Origin: Hyalella azteca
Lineage: Eukaryota > Arthropoda > Malacostraca > Amphipoda > Hyalellidae
Direction: 5' to 3'
DNA length: 64,000 bases
Assembly: GCF_000764305.2 (NCBI RefSeq)
Contig: NW_025941478.1
Span: 80,873-144,872 of the forward strand
This document shows, piece by piece, positions 23,901-32,668 of the stretch. Position numbers and translations under genes: made by a program. Position 1 is the stretch's first letter; each line of letters starts with the position of its first letter. The notes under the pieces are model-generated. The model had not been told where the DNA came from and ran no database searches. It was given only the letters and a program-made list of their open reading frames with translations.

Positions 23901-25556
23901 AGCGAAGGAAGGATCGTCCTGCAGCAGACGGAGGACCTGCAGCTCTGTGTAGGCGTGCTCCACGGCCTTGGTCCGCTGCAGCAGGACGCACTTCCTCACC
24001 ACCTTCATGGCGTAGGTCTTGCCTACGTCAGCACCAGTCATCTTCCTCACCAGGAACACCGTGCCGTATGCTGCACACAACATATGNGGACTATGGTATT
24101 CCTACCAGGTAACGGGGACTATGGTATTCCTACCAGGTAACGGGGACTATGGTATTCCTACCAGGTAACGGGGACTATGGTATTCCTACCAGGTAACGGG
24201 GACTATGGTATTCCTACCAGGTAACGGGGACTATGGTATTCCTACCAGGTAACGGGGACTATGGTATTCCTACCAGGTAACGGGGACTATGGTATTCCTA
24301 CCAGGTAACGGGGACTATGGTATTCCTACCAGGTAACGGGGACTATGGTATTCCTACCAGGTAACGGGGACTATGGTATTCCTACCAGGTAACGGGGACT
24401 ATGGTATTCCTACCAGGTAACGGGGACTATGGTATTCCTACCAGGTAACGGGGACTATGGTATTCCTACCAGGTAACGGGGACTATGGTATTCCTACCAG
24501 GTAACGGGGACTATGGTATTCCTACCAGGTAACGGGGACTATGGTATTCCTACCAGGTAACGGGGACTATGGTATTCCTACCAGGTAACGGGGACTATGG
24601 TATTCCTACCAGGTAACGGGGACTATGGTATTCCTACCAGGTAACGGGGACTATGGTATTCCTACCAGGTAACGGGGACTATGGTATTCCTACCAGGTAA
24701 CGGGGACTATGGTATTCCTACCAGGTAACGGGGACTATGGTATTCCTACCAGGTAACGGGGACTATGGTATTCCTACCAGGTAACGGGGACTATGGTATT
24801 CCTACCAGGTAACGGGGACTATGGTATTCCTACCAGGTAACGGGGACTATGGTATTCCTACCAGGTAACGGGGACTATGGTATTCCTACCAGGTAACGGG
24901 GACTATGGTATTCCTACCAGGTAACGGGGACTATGGTATTCCTACCAGGTAACGGGGACTATGGTATTCCTACCAGGTAACGGGGACTATGGTATTCCTA
25001 CCAGGTAACGGGGACTATGGTATTCCTACCAGGTAACGGGGACTATGGTATTCCTACCAGGTAACGGGGACTATGGTATTCCTACCAGGTAACGGGGACT
25101 ATGGTATTCCTACCAGGTAACGGGGACTATGGTATTCCTACCAGGTAACGGGGACTATGGTATTCCTACCAGGTAACGGGGACTATGGTATTCCTACCAG
25201 GTAACGGGGACTATGGTATTCCTACCAGGTAACGGGGACTATGGTATTCCTACCAGGTAACGGGGACTATGGTATTCCTACCAGGTAACGGGGACTATGG
25301 TATTCCTACCAGGTAACGAGGACTATGGTATTCCTACCAGCATGTCTGTCACGGTAACAGTTTTTGGACACTGGTAACACCGTCTTATCTGTCGCGACGC
25401 TAAAACGTTACCCAAGGCTACACGAGACATGTAATACATGAACTCAGTTACACACACAATCATTCATGTATAAATGAATAAAAATATTCACTCACCACCA
25501 CTGCCGAGCTGCTTGAGTGCCTTGAAGTGAGTTACATCCACGTAGTCAGCGCTCAT
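16972..25556 (-). CDS. RPS6KA5: MSK/JIL-1-type tandem Ser/Thr kinase (RPS6KA5/RPS6KA4/JIL-1 family), incomplete in the window
   Basis: Minus-strand exons in order: 25496-25556, 23852-24070, 23073-23188, gap, 22134-22281, 21690-21851, 21251-21361, 20418-20651, 19691-19861, 18990-19319, 18168-18300, 16972-17906. Exons 12822-12925 and 13313-13390 belong in the gap. All phases agree. The N-terminal AGC-type kinase shows GSGGAYG, YAMKVV and MAPE. The C-terminal CaMK-type kinase shows GQGSSG, YAVKVV, HRDLKPEN, DFGFA and APE, so the latter looks catalytically complete. The exon with the N-terminal YRDLKxEN and DFG motifs is missing. The tail is long and ends in basic clusters typical of nuclear localisation. 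Family role: nuclear kinase phosphorylating histone H3 and transcription factors, under MAP kinases in vertebrates. Arthropod orthologues are called JIL-1 or RPS6KA5-like. Confidence 0.93.
18168..18300 (-). CDS. RPS6KA5: MSK/JIL-1 C-terminal kinase, subdomain IX-X exon
   Basis: After acceptor GTGTTTGCAG it reads YLMVSSKHPFEGTASPLAKI, then LAGDFRFDEEAWENVNSSVR and SLVQ. Compare MSK1 LYTMLSGQVPFQ and DFSFEGEAWKNVS. The donor CAGG|GTGAGT is phase 1. Confidence 0.92.
18310..18535 (+). repeat. 10-bp minisatellite (TTAGCTAGTG), about 22 copies, in an intron
   Basis: Imperfect TTAGCTAGTG, TTGCTAGTG and TTAGGTAGTG units right beside the acceptor of the 18168-18300 exon. Confidence 0.93.
18990..19319 (-). 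CDS. RPS6KA5: MSK/JIL-1 C-terminal kinase, subdomains VIb-IX, with an insert
   Basis: The acceptor CTGTTTCCAG gives NVMLDPLNGSVKIIDFGFAC, completing HRDLKPE-N and supplying DFG. FTLSFAAPELI is the P+1 and APE region (MSK1: FTLHYAAPELL). Between APE and DMWSLGVML lie about 50 residues where MSK1 has 11. The insert carries GKRKRNVAALLPSKRSRP, a possible bipartite nuclear signal. It contains a GTGTAC and a CCCGCAG that could mark a 72-nt intron, but the frame is open, so I treat it as coding. The donor TTG|GTGAGT is phase 0. Confidence 0.9.
19691..19861 (-). CDS. RPS6KA5: MSK/JIL-1 C-terminal kinase, subdomains V-VIb exon
   Basis: The acceptor TTTGCCCAG gives AFSYIVTELVAGEDLRSYLH, with hinge TELVAGEDL. 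It ends in LHTLNIAHRDLKPE at donor GAG|GTAAGT, phase 0. The catalytic-loop HRDLKPE is intact. Confidence 0.93.
19895..20045 (+). repeat. 17-bp minisatellite (GATGGTGGAATAGGAGT), intronic
   Basis: About nine imperfect copies next to the 19691-19861 exon acceptor. Confidence 0.9.
20418..20651 (-). CDS. RPS6KA5: MSK/JIL-1 C-terminal kinase, subdomains I-IV exon
   Basis: The acceptor TACCCCGCAG gives ISAFFQKYAIDFNEPAIGQG, with P-loop GQGSSG. YAVKVVP provides the ATP-binding Lys, and the helix-C Glu is in SMEVQML. An Arg-Thr-Ser-Thr duplication (TSTRTSTRTS) sits between P-loop and Lys. The donor ATG|GTGAGT is phase 0. Confidence 0.92.
20655..21240. repeat. Two adjoining intronic tandem families
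   Basis: 20655-20880 holds loose copies around GAGGGTTATGGAGTGGGGTT. 20993-21240 holds copies around CACAGTACTACACAACAAGG of about 20-30 bp. Together they fill the intron between 20651 and 21251. Confidence 0.85.
21251..21361 (-). CDS. RPS6KA5: MSK/JIL-1 linker exon (AGC C-terminal tail)
   Basis: The acceptor CACCCCCAG gives NYQHSPAGVALEAVVLHATT, ending in VRDLSVVAAAG at donor GGC|GTGAGT, phase 0. HSPA aligns with the YSPA turn motif of MSK1. DLSVVA may stand for the hydrophobic motif YSFVAP, keeping the Ser but losing both aromatic residues. The alignment is inferred from position. Confidence 0.8.
21690..21851 (-). CDS. RPS6KA5: MSK/JIL-1 end of N-terminal kinase and start of AGC tail
   Basis: The acceptor CGACACAG gives GMDWAALSARRVRPPFVPVL, then YRDDDVANFHRNFT. 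It matches INWDDLAAKKVPAPFKP and VSNFAEEFT of MSK1. It ends IWFK at donor AAA|GTGAGA, phase 0. A partial duplicate of this exon end (CTCACTTTGAACCA) lies at about 21616-21629. Confidence 0.92.
22134..22281 (-). CDS. RPS6KA5: MSK/JIL-1 N-terminal kinase, subdomain XI exon
   Basis: The acceptor GATCCTACAG, phase 2, gives RRILSLEVQMPPSLSPKAAD, then FISRLIARDQTQRLGYNN and HPFFE. It matches RRILKSEPPYP and DPKKRLG of MSK1. To join the next exon in frame as FFE-GMDW the donor must be GAG|GCGAGT at 22134/22133, a GC donor. Confidence 0.9.
22529..22700 (-). pseudogene. Truncated copy of the subdomain IX exon end with its intron start
   Basis: Positions 22678-22700 encode DGNAKLA and two bases of Arg, identical to the end of the exon at 12822-12925, followed by the same donor and the same CAGTAACCCC array in shorter form. 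The match to the island stops abruptly at 22700 (GTTTCCGTC then ATTATTC). This is either the original locus broken at 22700 or a partial duplicate. Confidence 0.85.
22780..23060 (+). repeat. About 35-bp degenerate repeat (AATAATATCAACAATATTTG)
   Basis: About eight copies of AATAATATCAACAATATTTG plus CCACTAATAACACTG fill the space where the missing kinase exons would be expected. Confidence 0.88.
23073..23188 (-). CDS. RPS6KA5: MSK/JIL-1 N-terminal kinase, subdomains V-VIa exon
   Basis: The acceptor CTCTGAGCAG gives DFIQGGELFFHFNRGGQMSE, then DHTRFYVGEMVLAVEKLHA. It matches YINGGELFTHL and YVGEIVLALEHLH of MSK1. The donor GCC|GTGAGT is phase 0. The expected following exon (catalytic loop and DFG) is not found. 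Confidence 0.93.
23852..24070 (-). CDS. RPS6KA5: MSK/JIL-1 N-terminal kinase, subdomains I-IV exon
   Basis: The acceptor TTGTGTGCAG, phase 1, gives AYGTVFLVRKMTGADVGKTY, then AMKVVRKCVLLQRTKAVEHA and YTELQVLRLL. It matches AYGKVFLVRKISG, YAMKVLKK and EHTRTERQVLE of MSK1. The ATP-site Lys and helix-C Glu are present. The donor ATGG|GTAAGT is phase 1. Confidence 0.94.
24088..25340 (+). repeat. 28-bp minisatellite, about 44 nearly identical copies, in intron 1 of the kinase
   Basis: The unit is GGGGACTATGGTATTCCTAC then CAGGTAAC. Copies are almost perfectly homogeneous; the distal unit has CGAGGAC. A single N at 24087 marks an assembly junction at the kinase side, so the true copy number is unknown. 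Confidence 0.97.
25496..25556 (-). CDS. RPS6KA5: MSK/JIL-1 exon with the first kinase-proximal Met
   Basis: It reads MSADYVDVTHFKALKQLGSG then the first base of Gly, with donor GGTG|GTGAGT, phase 1. VDVTHFKALKQLGSG matches VGIENFELLKVLGTG of MSK1. A strong acceptor (TTTCATTTACAG) lies only 8 nt upstream of this ATG. The ATG may therefore be internal, and the protein may extend N-terminally from an upstream exon. Confidence 0.88.
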
Positions 25557-26224
25557 TTTGCTGTCTGTAAATGAAATAATCAATTAAATATACATGAATT
25601 AGAATTTTTGTATTAGATATAAATACAAAGTCAATTAATTGGTGACATAAATGCATTCAGACACACAGCTCTACAAACAGGCTGCTACGCAGTCAATATA
25701 CAAGAATAAACAGTTCCAATAATTCATATATTAATATGAATACTAAAATACATGCGATACTTATAAAAAATAAAAAATTAATAATAATAAAGGGAAATCG
25801 AAGTATAAGAGAAAAATAAATTATGAAAATGAAGGGAGAAACGATTGTTAGGAGAGGCGAATTATGGCATTGAAAAGAAGACGCAATTAAAGAGGAGATA
25901 AAAATGAGAAGAAGGATGTACAGAAGCAGAAGTAATACGGCCTATAGTCCTATACGATATAGAGACGATATAGAAATGGAGGATAAATGTAGAATCCTTG
26001 AACGGTTCCTATGCCTCTCCCTTCGCTGCTACGTCCAAGGGCGATGGACATGTGAAGCAACTCGAGATAAACCGCGTAGAACGAAAGATAACGAGAGTGA
26101 TAACGCAGCGTGAGAGTGACGCTAGCGTGAGAGTGACACCAGCGTGATGGCCTCAGACTGCACATAGCATGACAAGTGTGATTGGTAGCTGTGCAGTGGT
26201 GCAGGGTCCCACTAGGTCTTGACG

Positions 26225-26645
26225 AATTTTATGAAGTGTTACCTAGCACAAAAAAACTCAAGTGTGACAAAGTGTCAAAGAGTGTGATAAAGTATTAATG
26301 AGTGTCAGAAAGTAGTATTAATGAGTGTGTCACAACTGTCACTAGGTGTGTCCTAAGCATTGTAGTGTCACAAGTGTCACTAGGTATGTCCTAAGCATTG
26401 TAGTGTCACAAGTGTCACTAGGTGTGTCCTAAGCTGTGCAGTGTCACAAGTGTCACTAGGTGTGTCCTAAGCTGTGTAGTGTCACAAGTGTCACTAGGTG
26501 TGTCCTAAGCTGTGTAGTGTCACAAGTGTCACTAGGTGTGTCCTAAGCTGTGTAGTGTCACAAGTGTCACTAGGTGTGTCCTAAGCTGTGTAGTGTCACA
26601 AGTGTCACTAGGTGTGTCCTAAGCTTTGTAGTGTCACAAGTGTCA
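26225..26645 (+). repeat. 38-bp minisatellite (AGTGTCACAAGTGTCACTAG), about 8 good copies
   Basis: The unit is AGTGTCACAAGTGTCACTAG followed by GTGTGTCCTAAGCTGTGT. The left part is degenerate. Confidence 0.93.
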
Positions 26646-27374
26646 CCGCGTATCACGTGTGACGAGGTGTCGGCAGCGCTACGCTCCGCTGACGCCTGAG
26701 AGTTACGCAAGCTGAGCGAGCTGAGTGGTGATGTGGTGTGGTGATGTGGTGTGTTGTGGTGACGATGTGGTGTGGTGGTGACGGTGTGGTGTGGTGGTAT
26801 GATGGTAGTGGCGATATGGAGGTAAAGTGGTAGTATTGACGTAGTAATGGCTAAGGTAATGGTAACGTAATGGTAACGTTGATGAGAATCACAAGGTAAT
26901 AAGACCTCCGGCGATAGTTTTAAGAGTACACTTATTTCCACACACAAGCCAGCACTCACACAGCCTGTATATATTCACCAGACACTCAATCAGGAACTGT
27001 ATGAGCATACAAACACGTTTTGTCGGTATGTGTGTGTGTATGTGTGAACGCACTTCGGAAACGTTCACTTTCATTCAGGTCAATCGTGCTGCTCTCATGA
27101 GTGAATGTGACTTTCATGTTTCTCGCTCCGCATTCATTAACACATTCACATGCATGTTGTATACACATGAATAGTGTATTAAATGTACCTGCAACGACGA
27201 GTTAACACGCGCACGCCATACAGCAACGAGGTCACGTATACATTGAGTGCCTTGAGTTCTCAGGCGTTCGGGGTAAATGTAGAAAATTTGGGGTAAATAT
27301 AAAGGATATGGAGTAACAATGAGAATATAGGCTACAGCCTGGATAACATTTATGCAGCTCACGTAGCGAAGACA

Positions 27375-27910
27375 TAGCGCCGACATACCGCCCACATGAC
27401 AGCAACATAGGCTTACATAGCGCATATATAACAGCAACATAGGGCCGACATAGCGTGGACATAGTGCGGACATAGCGCGGACATAGCGCGGACATAGCGC
27501 GGACATAGCGCAGACATAGTGCGGACATAGCGTGGACATAGCGTGGACATATCGTGGACATAGCGTGGCCATAGCGTGGACATAGCGCAGACATAGCGCG
27601 GACATAGCGTGTACATAGCGCGGACATAGCGTGTACATAGCGCGGACATAGCGTGTACATAGCGCGGACATAGCGTGTACATAGCGCGGACATAGCGCGG
27701 ACATAGCGCTGACATAGTGCGGACATAGCGCAGACATAACGCGGACATAGCGTGGACATAGCGCAGACATAGCGCGGACATAGCGTGTACATAGCGCAGA
27801 CATAGCGTGTACATAGCGCGGACATAGCGTGTACATAGCGCAGACATAGCGTGTACATAGCGCGGACATAGCGTGTACATAGCGCAGACATAGCGCGGAC
27901 ATAACATATA
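27375..27910 (+). repeat. 11-bp minisatellite (ACATAGCGCGG / ACATAGCGTGT), about 48 copies
   Basis: Alternating variants make higher-order units. All three minus-strand frames stay open through it because 11 is not divisible by three and the unit has no stop in that direction; these long reading frames are not genes. Confidence 0.95.
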
Positions 27911-28369
27911 CAGGTCAGTGGGCCGCATTGATTGACCTGCCGCCGCGTCCTAGTTTGACGGCAAGTAATACGGCAGCTAATGTCGGTCACATGTTACGAT
28001 GTCCTTACGACGTCGTAACCCAAACAGCAACCAAACTCAAAGCTTTGGTCTTCATCGTAAGTTCTGACCGTAAGTCTGTCTGTGCAACAGTAAATTTCCG
28101 ACGCCTTTGCTTTCCAAAGTTGGCACAAAAAATTAGTTCGATCGAAAATGCCGTAGGCAGCAAATGTATGTACACACCTACACCTGTACAAGACTTCAAT
28201 GTACAGGGCACAGCAGCTGTGTGCATCTACACCTGTACACGACTATACAGGGGACAGCAGCATACACCTGTACACGCCTGTACAGAGCACAGCTGGTGCA
28301 GCTATCGAGGTCAAGCTGCAGTTGGCATCAGCGTATGCATCTGCACAAGACAGCGTGTATCTCTTTACT

Positions 28370-28441
28370 TATTTCTCTCCTTCTCTCTCTCTCACTCTCT
28401 CTCTCTTTCTCTCTCTCTCTTTCTCTCTCTCTCTCTCCCTT
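28370..28441 (+). repeat. CT microsatellite
   Basis: Runs of CTCTCTCT with occasional T insertions. Confidence 0.95.
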
Positions 28442-28454
28442 TCCTGCAAATTCC

Positions 28455-28735
28455 GTCATGTAGGTGTTTGTTTTGTAGGTGTATGTTATGTAGGTGCATG
28501 CTATGTAGGTGTATGTTATGTAGGTGCATGTTAATGATGTTATGTAGGTGTATGACTATGTTATCTAGGTGTATGTTATGTAGTTGTAGGTATGTTATGT
28601 AGGTGTATGTTATATAGGTGCATGTTATCTACGTGCATGTTATCTAGGTGCATGTTATGTAGGTGTATGTTATGTAGGTGCATGTTATGTAGGTGCATGT
28701 TATCTAGGTGTATGTTATGAAAGTGTATGTTGTGT
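28455..28735 (+). repeat. 15-bp minisatellite (TATGTAGGTGCATGT)
   Basis: About 18 copies with TAT/CAT and GTAGG/CTAGG variants. Confidence 0.93.
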
Positions 28736-28914
28736 GGTACATTCGGGTTTGATATGTTAGATTAATATAAACGAGCTTCAAAACTTTGTTAAAAAAATAA
28801 AAATTAATATCATCAGGTATTTATTTTGTGTTAAATTGTGAATGAATTAAATATCAAATAAAAAATAAATATCAGAAGTCTGGTACTACTTGAAAAAAAA
28901 TAAGAACAGGCAAC

Positions 28915-29797
28915 TAGTACCAGACATCTATCAAGTAGTGCCAGACATCTGTCAACTAGCACCAGACATCTAATAAGTAGTGCCAAACATCTGTCAACAA
29001 GTACAAGACATCTGTCAACATGTACAAGACATCTGTCAACTAGCACCGGACATCTGTCAACTGGTACCAGTCATCTGTCAACTAGCACCGGATATCTGTC
29101 AACTAGTACCAGTCATCTGTCAACTAGTACCGGACATCTGTCAACTAGCACAAGACATCTGTCAACTAGCACCAGACATCTGTCAACTAGCACCAGTCAT
29201 CTGTCAACTAGCACCAGACATCTGTCAACTAGCACCAGTCATCTGTCAACTAGTACCAGACATCTGTCAACAAGCCCAAAACATCTGTCAACTAGCACTA
29301 GACATCTGTCAACTAGAACCAAACATATGTCAACTTGTACCAGACATATGTAACCTAGTACCAGTCATCTATCAACTAGCACCAGACATCTGTCAACTAG
29401 CACAAGACATCTGTCAACTAGCACCAAACATCTGTCAACTAGCACCAGACATATGTCAACTTGTACCAGACATATGTAACCTAGTACCAGTCATCTGTCA
29501 ACTAGCACCAGACATCTGTCAACTAGCACAAGACATCTGTCAACTAGCACCAAACATCTGTCAACTAGCACCAAACATCTGTCAACTAGCACCAGACATA
29601 TGTCAACTAGCACCAGACATCTTTCAACTAGAACCAAACATATGTCAACTAGAACCAAACATCTGTCAACTAGTGCCAGACATCTGTCAACTAGAACCAA
29701 ACATCTGTCAACTAGTACCAGACATCTGTCAACTAGTGCCAGACATCTGTCAACTAGCACCAGACATCTGTCAACTAGTACCAGACATCTGTCAAAA
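28915..29797 (+). repeat. 21-bp minisatellite (CAACTAGCACCAGACATCTG), about 42 copies
   Basis: The unit is CAACTAGCACCAGACATCTG plus T. Frames on both strands remain open through it (period divisible by three), giving CQLAPDI or VDRCLVL peptides that are not evidence of coding. Confidence 0.96.
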
Positions 29798-30319
29798 GTC
29801 ACGTAAGCAACACGTATAACGAAGATAAGGCTGACGCGATATCAAACCGTGTCAGAATTCCGAGGAAAAAGCCTAGAACCTAAGCCCGACTATGGGCAAT
29901 AAAAATGACGTTGCAATTTAGATGAAAACATGCGCGATAAGAAAGATACCCATAAATTACCTAGAACTCTAATTTCGTCTTCGATAACAGAATGAAATCG
30001 TTTGCCAAACATGATAAATATTTTCCATTTGTTCCTGCTTCAGTTATACTTTTTCCCTCTTGGACTTCGTACCTTTCTTCATCGCCTTTTTGTAACTCTT
30101 CTTGATTTACTGCACTATTCCCTTCCAACTCTTCAATCTTTTTGCTCTCTCCTCATTTATACTTCTTCTCCCCTCTCACTCCCTCTCCCCTCTCACTCCC
30201 TCTCCCCTCTCACTCTCTACCCCCTCTCTCTGCCTCTTCCGCCCGGAAGTAGGAAGTGTACGGAAATGAGTGCCAGCACACGGAGGTTACACTTCCGCCC
30301 AAGTGAGCGTTTTGCATGG

Positions 30320-30500
30320 AAGACGTACACGGAGCACGTGCCCTCAAAAAAACGCACACACAGAGCACGTGTGCTGAAAAAACACACACACGGATCACGT
30401 ACGCTGAAAAAGCGCACACACAGAGCACGTGTGCTGAAAAAACGCACACACGGATCACGTACGCTTAAAAAACGCACACGCAGAGCACGTGTACATGGTC
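30320..30500 (+). repeat. 30-bp minisatellite (AGAGCACGTGTGCTGAAAAA)
   Basis: About six copies alternating AGAGCACGTGTG and GGATCACGTACG, each followed by CTGAAAAAACGCACACAC. Each copy holds a CACGTG E-box or a CACGTA variant. Confidence 0.93.
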
Positions 30501-30796
30501 GAGCGTTTTGCGTGTGGTGCATGAAGTGCTAAGCTGTGCGTGTAGAAGTATGAAGTGTTCCGAGCGTTGCGTGTTGTGTGACAGCAATGCAGGAAGCGGA
30601 GTATCTCTAGTGTGCCTACGCTGCAGTGCTGGCAGTCAGCATTGCTGTCACTGCCCTGCCAGAAGTGACAGCAATAGAAAACAATAGTGACGGTAAATGT
30701 TATGACAACAGTGATTGCGAAAGTAATGGCAATGCCTACTGTCCTACAGTGATGATATGGAGACAGTGATAGCAATAATGCTATCCATACAGGTTG

Positions 30797-30838
30797 CCAC
30801 ACAGGTGTGTGGCATGCATGCCACACACACCTGTGTGG
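30797..30838. repeat. 42-bp near-perfect inverted repeat
   Basis: CCACACAGGTGTGTGGCATGC faces its reverse complement, with one two-base AC insertion in the right arm. Confidence 0.9.
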
Positions 30839-31143
30839 CATGCATGTGTTACAGAGCTGCCATATGTAGTGTCAGCAAAAGATGGCAATATAGTTCTAGG
30901 AATTCAATAAGAAAATAGTAATTATAGGCAAATATTTGGGTATTTCTTGACTAATATGTCTCAAGATAATTATTTAAATGTTTCATATTTATTATGTGGA
31001 AAATTCTTAGAGAAACTATTGTCAGGAATTTAGGATTACTATATACGGAAATATCTCAGGGTAACTATTGACAGGTTTTTAGTAGAAGAAAATCGGGAAA
31101 GTTTTCCAATAAAAGTCTTGGTAAGCTTCGTTTTCGTACACAC

Positions 31144-31636
31144 GATGACGAACATTAGCGAAACCATCGTCATGGCAACGTCCTTCACCAAGGTCAGGTT
31201 TGTTTACATCGAACATGAGCGTAAACAACATAGAACTAAAAGCAATTTAGAGCGTCTACATAAAATTCTATTTCAGATATCGAGTGAAAATTTTATAATT
31301 AGTAAATGTAAGCCATCAAAATGTGGTAATTATCTACCGTACCTGCAGCCGAAGGTAATCCCAGATACCTTCAATATATATAATGAAAATACTTTAAAAG
31401 ATTTTGTTTCAAATCTACTCTCATATAGGTACTTTAATTTCACGTTAAAAGAGCGCGGCGTTATTAGTATTTTTTCGTATTTTCTTCTATATATCGACGT
31501 AGAGTGGGAGTTTGGTAGGGCGGTGAGTGGGATGAGGGGGATGAGGGGGATGAGGAGGATGAGAGGGGAGGAGAAGGGCAAAGGTTGCCATGGTTACGGT
31601 TGTGACGTGATAGCAAAATCTTTCCCTCAAAAATAA
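31144..31636 (+). CDS. Doubtful open frame, unrecognised
   Basis: From the first ATG (MTNISETIVMATSFTKVRFV) it is open for about 164 codons. It is rich in Lys, Ile, Phe and Asn as expected of AT-rich DNA, and ends in a GATGAGGGG simple repeat (MRGMRGM). There is no recognisable domain and no clear splice context. I include it because it is the longest non-repeat frame between 25.6 and 32.6 kb. It is more likely chance. Confidence 0.15.
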
Positions 31637-32164
31637 TTTTTAATAACTATTCATAAATAAAAATATAACGCGTCGACTCTGAGAATTTATCTTCCCAGAC
31701 TAACCCCACAACTAATCCCACCACGAAGAGGGGTTCAAAAAACCCCACCCACAAAATCGACAATCCGCATCCTCATGAGGAAGAACGAACTCTATTTTTC
31801 CACGAATCCTCATTCCTCGTAAGCCGCTTTTCCCCACCGTGCAAACCTAGCCCCATAACTGAGCCCCGTTACCCCACAACAGTCTGAGGAATGGGGGTGT
31901 AGGGGGAGGTGGAGGGAGGATCTTTCAGAGTAAGGAAAATTCCCCAAAATCGAGCTTCGTTCTGGGAGCTAACCCCTCATTCCCCAACCCCAAGGGAATG
32001 GGGTTTTCGTGCCCTTTACAGCAACTCTAGCGATCACGAACAAATGCATCAACACATGAACAATAATTATATAGTAACAAATTAAATAGCTTCACAATAA
32101 TATCTGGCAACATAATGTACAATACTGTAATGCAATATAATGTACAATACCTAATAATACCAAA

Positions 32165-32490
32165 CAATACAATAGTTTGATGAGAAAGGGAGAGGGAAGT
32201 GAGTGGGAGTAAGAGGGAAGCGAGTGGAAGGGGAGGGAAGCGTGGAGGTGAGAGGGAAGCGAGTGGAGGGGAGAGGGAAGCGAGTGGAGGGGAGAGGGAA
32301 GCGAGTGGAGGGGAGAGGGAACCGAGTGGAGGGGAGAGGGAAGCGAGTGGAGGGGAGAGGGGAGCGAGTGGGAGTGAGAGGGAAGCGAGTGGGAGGGAGA
32401 GGGAAGCGAGTTAGAGGGAGAGGGACGCGAGTGGGAGCGAGTAAAAGGGAGATGGAAGGGAGAGGGAGAGGGAAGTGAGTGTGATGGAGG
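32165..32490 (+). repeat. 21-bp minisatellite (GAGAGGGAAGCGAGTGGAGG)
   Basis: About 15 copies, downstream (minus sense) of the 32.7-kb exon donor and so intronic if that exon is spliced. Confidence 0.94.
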
Positions 32491-32668
32491 GGAAAGAGAA
32501 TGGAATAAGTTAAGAGCGAGTCAAATGAATAAAAAACCAAGAGAAATGAATAAGAAATCGAGAGATAATGAAAAAATGAAAGTTCATATATGTAAAATTT
32601 CAAGGACAAGTAGGAATTTGTTTACTGCTAAGGCAAATTTATATCCTTCAGTTCTACAGGGTACTCAC

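Larger units (their letters stand above)
25565..32668. other. Repeat-filled interval between kinase exon and the 32.7-kb exon (intron or intergenic)
   Basis: No recognisable exon on either strand. Arrays: 38 bp (26225-26645), GTGATGTG-type simple sequence (26705-26860), 11 bp (27375-27910), CT microsatellite (28370-28441), 15 bp (28455-28735), 21 bp (28915-29797), 30 bp (30320-30500), 21 bp (32165-32490). Unique sequence is mainly at 27930-28360 and 30900-32150. The open frame at 31144-31636 is AT-rich and unrecognised. Confidence 0.6.

Noticed and set aside
24088..25340. CRISPR array
   Set aside because: The 28-bp units are contiguous with no spacers, in an animal intron. It is a minisatellite.
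27114..27990. Three overlapping minus-strand frames of 170-260 codons
   Set aside because: They are translations of the 11-bp ACATAGCG array in three frames. The unit has no stop codon on that strand, so length is not evidence of coding.
28980..29819. 279-codon plus-strand frame with CQLAPDI repeats
   Set aside because: A 21-bp array without stops; open on both strands.
32628..32668. Coding extension EYPVELKDINLP to a stop at 32628
   Set aside because: It reads through a strong GTGAGT donor; more likely intron. An unspliced isoform cannot be excluded.
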